Shown piece after piece: positions 4,814-9,663 of a stretch of DNA of 9,663 nucleotides (position 1 is its first letter; every line of letters starts with the position of its first letter). The position numbers were made by a program, and so were the translations under genes. The stretch covers positions 1 through 9,663 of the forward strand of contig JBBQSN010000136.1 in NCBI GenBank assembly GCA_038213835.1. The letters are read 5' to 3'. The notes under the pieces are model-generated. The model saw only the letters and a list, made by a program, of their open reading frames with translations. It did not search any database and was not told where the DNA came from. This stretch comes from JBBQSN01 sp038213835. GTDB lineage: Bacteria > Actinomycetota > Actinomycetes > Actinomycetales > CAWJMD01.

Positions 4814-7012
4814 ATGTCCGTGAGCGCAGCGAAGCAGGCGAACCAGACGGCACAGGCTCCAGGTCACGGCGAGGAACAAGCCGTGACCTACCCCGCTGCC
4901 GACCGACTCGACCTCGTGGAGGAGCTCCCCACGAGCCCCGGGACGCCCGTGCCCGACCCGTACCGCTGGCTCGAGGACCCCGCCGACCCGCGCACCGCGC
5001 AGTGGTCGGCCGACCAGGACGCCCTGCTCGCCGAGCACCGCACCGGCTGGACCACGCGCGGGCACTTCGCCGGCCGGGTCGCCGAGCTGCTGGGCGCGGG
5101 CTCCGTGGGGCCACCGGTGTGGCGCGGCGAGCGCACCTTCTTCACCCGGCGCACCGCCTCCCAGGAGCACGCCGTGCTGCTGGTCGGCGAGCCCGGCCCG
5201 GACGGCGCGCGGGTCGAGCGGGTGCTGGTCGACCCGATGGCCGTGGACCCGAGCGGCACGACCACGCTCGACACCTGGCAGCCCAGCAAGGAGGGCCACC
5301 TGCTGGCCTACCAGCTGAGCGAGGGCGGTAACGAGGAGTCGGTGCTGCGCGTCATCGACGTCGCGACCGGCGAGGTCGTCGACGGCCCGATCGACCGCGC
5401 CCGCTACTCCCCCGTCGCCTGGCTCGTCGGCGGCGAGGCCTACTACTACGTGCGCCGGCTCGCGCCCGAGCTCGTCCCGGGCGGCGAGGCCCAGTACCAC
5501 CGGCGGGTCTGGTTCCACGGCGTGGGCACCGACCCGGCCGAGGACGTCGAGGTGTTCGGCACGGGCCGCGCCATCACCTCGTACTACGGCGCCTCGGTGT
5601 CGTGGGACGGCCGCTGGCTGGTCGTCTCGGCCGCCGAGGGCACCGACCCCCGCAACGACGTCTGGCTCGCCGACCTCGAGCTCACCAAGCCGTCCGCCCC
5701 CGTCCTGGTCGACGTCGTCGTCGGTCGCGACGCGCGCACCGGCGCCCACGTGGGCCGCGACGGGCGCCTGTACGTCGGTACCGACCTGGACGCCCCTCGG
5801 GGCCGGCTCGCCGTCGCCGACCCTCGGACGCCGACCCCCGAGCACTGGACCGACCTCGTCCCGCAGCGCGAGGACGCCGTCCTGGAGGACTACGCCGTGC
5901 TCGACGGCCCCACCCTGGACGGTGACCACCGGCTGCTCGTCGCCTGGACCCAGCACGCGGTCTCGCGGATCAGCGTGCACGCCCTGGCCGACGGCGCCGA
6001 GCGATCGACCCTGCAGCTGCCCGGCCTCGGCAGCACCGGCGGCCTGCTCACCCGTCCCGAGGGCGGGCACGAGGCGTGGTTCACCTACACCGACCACACT
6101 GCCGTCCCCCACGTGTACCGCTACGACGCGACCTCCGAGGAGGTGTCGCTGTCGGCGTCCCCGCCCGGGGTGGTGGACGTGCCCGACGTGCGCACCCAGC
6201 AGGTCGAGTACACCAGCGCCGACGGCACCGTCGTGCGGATGTTCGTCTCGGCCCGTGCGGACGCCCTGGACGCCGACGGCCGCCCGCTCGCGACCGCACC
6301 GGCGGTCCTCTACGGCTACGGCGGCTTCGGCATCTCGATGACGCCGGGCTACTCGGCCGGCCTGCTGTCCTGGGTCGAGGCAGGCGGGGTCTACGCCATC
6401 GCCGGCCTGCGCGGCGGCGGCGAGGAGGGCGAAGGGTGGCACCGGGCGGGGATGCTCGGCCACAAGCAGAACGTGTTCGACGACTTCCACGCCGCGGCCG
6501 AGCAACTGGTTGCAGACGGCTGGACCACCTCGGACCGGCTCGCGATCTCCGGCGGCTCCAACGGGGGGCTCCTCGTCGGTGCGGCCATGACCCAGCGCCC
6601 CGAGCTGTACGCCGCCGTGGTCTGCTCGGCGCCGCTGCTCGACATGGTGCGCTACCAGCTGCACGGCCTCGGGGTCTCGTGGACCGGCGAGTACGGCGAC
6701 GCGAACGACGCCGAGCAGCTCGGCTGGCTGCTCTCCTACTCGCCCTACCACCGGGTCACGGACGGCACCGCCTACCCGGCGACGCTGTTCACCGTGTTCG
6801 ACAGCGACTCCCGGGTCGACCCGCTGCACGCCCGCAAGCTCGCGGCCGCGCTGCAGCACGCCACCTCGGCACCGCTCGACACCCGTCCCGTGCTGGTGCG
6901 GCGCGAGTCCGACGTCGGGCACGGCGCCCGCGCGCTGTCCCGCTCGGTCGAGCTCTCGGCCGACACCCTGGCCTTCATGGCCCACCAGACGGCGCTGGAG
7001 GTGCGTGCGTGA
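4814..7012 (+). CDS. Prolyl oligopeptidase family serine peptidase (S9A)
   Basis: From ATG 4814 the protein has 732 residues, normal for prolyl endopeptidases, which cut short peptides after proline. DPYRWLED (48-55) opens the family N-terminus, a beta-propeller (about 90-430) gates access, and the alpha/beta-hydrolase domain follows. Catalytic Ser582 sits in GGSNGG, Asp665 in the DSRV segment before DPLHARK, and His703 in DVGHGA. By alignment with porcine prolyl oligopeptidase, Tyr502 in YGYGGF would be the oxyanion tyrosine, Trp623 in SWTGEYG would stack on the substrate proline, and Arg667 would bind the substrate backbone. GGSNGG, rather than GGSAGG, points to prolyl oligopeptidase and not oligopeptidase B. 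No signal peptide is seen, so it is cytoplasmic. GTG 4820 is an equally possible start; the frame open further upstream lacks family similarity. Its last codons overlap the start of the next gene. Confidence 0.93.
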   Translation: MSVSAAKQANQTAQAPGHGEEQAVTYPAADRLDLVEELPTSPGTPVPDPYRWLEDPADPRTAQWSADQDALLAEHRTGWTTRGHFAGRVAELLGAGSVGPPVWRGERTFFTRRTASQEHAVLLVGEPGPDGARVERVLVDPMAVDPSGTTTLDTWQPSKEGHLLAYQLSEGGNEESVLRVIDVATGEVVDGPIDRARYSPVAWLVGGEAYYYVRRLAPELVPGGEAQYHRRVWFHGVGTDPAEDVEVFGTGRAITSYYGASVSWDGRWLVVSAAEGTDPRNDVWLADLELTKPSAPVLVDVVVGRDARTGAHVGRDGRLYVGTDLDAPRGRLAVADPRTPTPEHWTDLVPQREDAVLEDYAVLDGPTLDGDHRLLVAWTQHAVSRISVHALADGAERSTLQLPGLGSTGGLLTRPEGGHEAWFTYTDHTAVPHVYRYDATSEEVSLSASPPGVVDVPDVRTQQVEYTSADGTVVRMFVSARADALDADGRPLATAPAVLYGYGGFGISMTPGYSAGLLSWVEAGGVYAIAGLRGGGEEGEGWHRAGMLGHKQNVFDDFHAAAEQLVADGWTTSDRLAISGGSNGGLLVGAAMTQRPELYAAVVCSAPLLDMVRYQLHGLGVSWTGEYGDANDAEQLGWLLSYSPYHRVTDGTAYPATLFTVFDSDSRVDPLHARKLAAALQHATSAPLDTRPVLVRRESDVGHGARALSRSVELSADTLAFMAHQTALEVRA
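6997..7001 (+). promoter_or_regulatory. Shine-Dalgarno of the MscS-type channel gene
   Basis: GGAGG lies inside the last codons of the peptidase gene, 7 bases before GTG 7009. It fixes the start of the channel gene, whose frame otherwise stays open far upstream inside the peptidase gene. Confidence 0.75.
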
Positions 7013-8091
7013 TCGGCCCGTTCCACACGTCCCTGGCCTCCAGCACCACCCCCACGCCCTCGCCGAGCGGCTCGGTGCTGCCCGACGACGTGCTCGAGGG
7101 GTCCGTGGACGCGTGCGACTCCGGCGCCCGGATCTGCAGCCTCGTCACCGAGGTCACCGGAAGCCGCCGGGCCGGGGAGTGGACCGAGCTGCTGGTCGGC
7201 ACGCCGCTGCGGATCGCGCTGATCCTCGTGATCGGCTTCGTGACCCGCCTCGTCCTGCACAAGATCATCAAGCGGGTCGTCGACCGGATCGCCGCCGACC
7301 GCCCGGTGCAGGAGGAGGGGACGCGCCGGCGCTGGAGCTACCAGAGCGTGATGGAGCAGCACAGCCCGCTCGCCTCCGAGCGGCGGGTGCAGCGTGCCCG
7401 CACGATGGAGACGGTGCTGCGCAGCGTCGCCACCGGCGTGATCGCCACCGTCGTGGTCCTGATGGTGCTGGCCGAGATCGGCCTCAACATCGGCCCGCTG
7501 CTGGCGAGCGCGGGGATCCTTGGTGTCGCGCTGGGTTTCGGCGCCCAGTCGCTCGTCAAGGACTTCCTGTCCGGGCTGTTCATGATCGTCGAGGACCAGT
7601 ACGGGGTCGGTGACGTCGTCGACCTCGGCGAGGCCGTGGGCACGATCGAGGCCGTCGGCCTGCGGGTCACCCGGCTCCGGTCGGTGGACGGGACGGTCTG
7701 GTACGTCCCCAACGGGCAGATCCAGCGGGTCGGCAACCAGTCGCAGGGCTGGGCTCGCGCGGTCCTGGACATCAGCGTGGCCTACGGCGAGGACGTCACC
7801 CGCGTCCAGGGCCTGCTCGCCCAGGTGGGTCACGACCTGCACGCCGACCCCGAGTGGGCACCGCTGGTGATGGAGGAGCCGGAGGTCTGGGGCGTGGAGG
7901 CGCTGCTGGCCGACTCGGTCGTCGTCCGGCTGGTGGTCAAGACCGTGCCGCTGGAGCAGTGGCGGGTGGCGCGCGAGCTGCGGCGCCGGATCAAGGCCGT
8001 CTTCGACGCCGAGGGCGTGGAGATCCCGTTCCCGCAGCGCACCGTGTGGATGCGGGACGAGCGCGACCGCCACCGGGACAGGGACGCCTGA
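7009..8091 (+). CDS. MscS-family small-conductance mechanosensitive channel
   Basis: The start GTG 7009 overlaps the peptidase stop (GTGA, 4 bp) and follows GGAGG at 7 bases, giving 360 residues. Channels of this family open under membrane tension and release solutes during hypo-osmotic shock. Predicted membrane segments are about 61-83 (TPLRIALILVIGFVTRLVL), 138-158 (around GVIATVVVLMVLAEIGL) and the pore-lining helix 163-193, which carries the MscS hallmark GVALGFGAQSLVKDFLSG followed by VEDQYGVGDVV. The beta domain (about 200-250) contains VWYVPNGQI, and the alpha/beta domain ends in IPFPQRTVW (339-347), also typical. The N-terminal 60 residues are rich in Ser, Thr and Pro, lie before the first helix and probably face outwards. 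The highly charged loop between helices 1 and 2 and the Arg/Asp-rich tail should be cytoplasmic. Translation is likely coupled to the peptidase. Confidence 0.93.
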   Translation: MIGPFHTSLASSTTPTPSPSGSVLPDDVLEGSVDACDSGARICSLVTEVTGSRRAGEWTELLVGTPLRIALILVIGFVTRLVLHKIIKRVVDRIAADRPVQEEGTRRRWSYQSVMEQHSPLASERRVQRARTMETVLRSVATGVIATVVVLMVLAEIGLNIGPLLASAGILGVALGFGAQSLVKDFLSGLFMIVEDQYGVGDVVDLGEAVGTIEAVGLRVTRLRSVDGTVWYVPNGQIQRVGNQSQGWARAVLDISVAYGEDVTRVQGLLAQVGHDLHADPEWAPLVMEEPEVWGVEALLADSVVVRLVVKTVPLEQWRVARELRRRIKAVFDAEGVEIPFPQRTVWMRDERDRHRDRDA

Positions 8092-8119
8092 CCTCCTCGG
8101 GCACTGGCACCCTGGGGCC

Positions 8120-9610
8120 GTGCACGCCGCCGTCGACCTGGTCACGCCGTCCGGGTGGACGCTGTGGACCACGACCCTGCTCGTGGTCGTCGACTTCCTC
8201 GTCAAGGTGATCGCCCTCGGGCTCGTCCCGGAGCGGCGCCGGCCGTCCTCGGCGTGGGGCTGGCTGCTGCTGATCTTCTTCCTGCCGTACGTGGGCATCC
8301 TGGCGTTCGTCCTGATCGGCAGCCCGTTCGTGGACCGCAGGCGACGCCGCGAGCAGGCCGAGGTCGACCTCGTCATCCGCGAGCGCTCGAGCGACCTGCC
8401 GGACGCCGTCCCGTCCGGCGAGGTGCGACGCTGGCTGCGCTCGGCGCTGCGGATGAACCGCGAGCTCGGCTCGCTGCCGGCCGTGAGCGGCAACCGGGTC
8501 GAGCTGCTCACCGGGTACGACGAGGCGGTCACGGCGATGACCGAGGCCGTGCGCGGGTCGCACGACTACGTCAACGTCGCCTTCTACATCCTCGCCTGGG
8601 ACGACACGACCGAGCCGTTCTGGCAGGCCGTCACCGAGGCGACCGGCCGCGACGTCGCGGTGCGGGTGCTGTTCGACCACATCGGCACCCGGCGGCTCGG
8701 GGGCTACCGTGAGCTGCGCCGACGGCTGGACACGACCGGCGCCGAGTGGCACGAGATGCTCCCGATCCACCCACTGCGCGGACGGTGGCGCCGTCCAGAC
8801 CTGCGCAACCACCGCAAGATCGTCGTCGTCGACGGCGAGATCGCCTTCATGGGCTCGCAGAACCTCGTCGACGCCGGCTACCACAAGCGGGGCGACCGGA
8901 GGTGGAAGGAGCTGGTGGCGCGGATCCGGGGGCCCGTGGTGCCCTCGCTGAACGCGGTGTTCGCCACCGACTGGTTCGTCGAGACGCACGAGCGCCTGGA
9001 CCAGCAGTACGTCTCCCGCGAGGCCGCCCAGCCCCACGGCGACGCCGACGACCCCGGCGACCTCATCTGCCAGGTGGTGCCGAGCGGGCCCGGCTTCCCG
9101 CACGAGAACAACCTCAGGCTGTTCAACACGCTGATCTACGGTGCGAAGCAACGGCTCTCGATCACCAGCCCCTACTTCGTGCCGGACGAGTCGCTGCTCT
9201 ACTCGATCACCACCGCCGCCCAGCGCGGGGTGGAGGTCGAGCTGTTCGTGAGCGCGCGCGGCGACCAGTTCCTCGTGCAGCGGGCCCAGAACTCCTACTA
9301 CGAGGCGCTGCTCGAGGCCGGCGTCCGCATCTACCGCTACCCGGCGCCGGCTGTGCTGCACGCCAAGCACCTCTCGGTCGACGACACGGTCGCGGTGATC
9401 GGGTCGTCGAACCTCGACGTCCGCTCGTTCACGCTCAACTTCGAGGTGTCCCTGCTGTGCACCGGCGGTGACGTCGTGCACCGGGTGCGCGCCGCCGAGG
9501 ACTCCTACCGCGCCGTGTCCAGCGAGCTCACGGCCGAGCAGTGGGCGGGACGACCGATCTGGTCGCGGTACGTCGACAACGTGATGCGGCTGACCTCGGC
9601 GCTGCAGTGA
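8120..9610 (+). CDS. cls: Cardiolipin synthase, phospholipase D type
   Basis: This is a 496-residue membrane protein of the bacterial ClsA type, which makes cardiolipin from two phosphatidylglycerol molecules with release of glycerol. Two N-terminal helices (about 16-37 and 46-68, the latter with LLIFFLPYVGILAFVLIGSP) anchor it in the membrane. Both HKD motifs of the phospholipase D superfamily are complete: His231, Lys233, Asp238 in NHRKIVVVDG with GSQN following, and His414, Lys416, Asp421 in LHAKHLSVDD with GSSN following. GTG 8120 gives the expected distance to the first helix, but its ribosome site is poor (GGGG only two bases before the start). It begins 28 bp after the channel gene on the same strand, without a terminator between, so shared transcription is likely. 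Many actinobacteria make cardiolipin with a CDP-alcohol phosphotransferase instead, so this enzyme may be an additional one. Confidence 0.93.
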   Translation: MHAAVDLVTPSGWTLWTTTLLVVVDFLVKVIALGLVPERRRPSSAWGWLLLIFFLPYVGILAFVLIGSPFVDRRRRREQAEVDLVIRERSSDLPDAVPSGEVRRWLRSALRMNRELGSLPAVSGNRVELLTGYDEAVTAMTEAVRGSHDYVNVAFYILAWDDTTEPFWQAVTEATGRDVAVRVLFDHIGTRRLGGYRELRRRLDTTGAEWHEMLPIHPLRGRWRRPDLRNHRKIVVVDGEIAFMGSQNLVDAGYHKRGDRRWKELVARIRGPVVPSLNAVFATDWFVETHERLDQQYVSREAAQPHGDADDPGDLICQVVPSGPGFPHENNLRLFNTLIYGAKQRLSITSPYFVPDESLLYSITTAAQRGVEVELFVSARGDQFLVQRAQNSYYEALLEAGVRIYRYPAPAVLHAKHLSVDDTVAVIGSSNLDVRSFTLNFEVSLLCTGGDVVHRVRAAEDSYRAVSSELTAEQWAGRPIWSRYVDNVMRLTSALQ

Positions 9611-9643
9611 GCCCCCCCCCGTCGCCGAGTGTGAGCCTGGTGC

Positions 9644-9663
9644 GCGACACGCCCGCGTGTCGC
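9644..9663. terminator. Strong inverted repeat after cls, cut by the window end
   Basis: GCGACACG and CGTGTCGC form a perfect 8-bp stem around CCCG, ending exactly at the last base of the window, 33 bp after the cls stop. There is no T-run within view, as is common for terminators in high-GC actinobacteria. Because the bases before the left arm (GTGAGCCTGGTGC, 9631-9643) could pair with sequence beyond the window, the true palindrome may be longer. It may be a terminator of the three-gene transcript or a repeat element. Confidence 0.5.

Noticed and set aside
4674..5114. Upstream extension of malQ by 147 codons
   Set aside because: It overlaps the peptidase gene on the other strand, is Arg/Pro/Gly-rich, and the GTG at 4673 fits the family start with an AGGAG upstream.
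4670..6985. Minus-strand open frame of 771 codons opposite the prolyl oligopeptidase gene
   Set aside because: It is a mirror frame of a well-supported gene in very GC-rich DNA; its product is Gly/Ala/Val/Arg-rich without family motifs.
6076..7008. Upstream extension of the MscS-type channel frame
   Set aside because: It lies entirely within the peptidase coding region, and GTG 7009 has a clear GGAGG at proper distance.

Overview
The window is about 70% or more G+C, with strong G/C preference at third codon positions, many GTG starts, and actinobacterial protein types (an aminopeptidase N tail, an actinobacterial-style amylomaltase with an N-terminal beta domain, a prolyl oligopeptidase, a PLD-type cardiolipin synthase). 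It is most likely chromosomal DNA of a high-GC actinomycete; the genus cannot be fixed from the sequence. I see no rRNA, tRNA, CRISPR array, IS element or phage gene, and no convincing undescribed multi-gene system.

Left part (1-1119, + strand): the C-terminal end of an aminopeptidase N, then a GNAT acetyltransferase whose Shine-Dalgarno overlaps the pepN stop codon.

Centre left (1109-2540, - strand): what looks like the ruin of a sugar-uptake locus. A LacI-family protein keeps its sugar-binding domain, but its helix-turn-helix coding region is shortened and frame-scrambled. Directly behind its stop codon lies only the last ~65 codons of a MalG-like (CUT1) ABC transporter permease. A 16-bp near-palindrome with a central CG, typical of LacI-type operators, sits about 95 bp upstream of the regulator. 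The substrate-binding protein, the other permease and most of this permease are missing. This decayed stretch is the most informative part of the window.

Centre (2541-4673, - strand): a complete malQ (4-alpha-glucanotransferase) with all three catalytic residues. It may once have worked with the degraded transporter, but it is a complete enzyme gene and can act on internal glycogen-derived glucans on its own.

Right part (4814-9610, + strand): a prolyl oligopeptidase, an MscS-type mechanosensitive channel that overlaps it by 4 bp, and a PLD-type cardiolipin synthase 28 bp further on. The spacing suggests one transcript. The channel and the lipid synthase share a membrane and osmotic-stress theme; the peptidase has no obvious functional link to them. 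The window ends inside a strong G+C-rich inverted repeat that may be a terminator or part of a larger palindrome.
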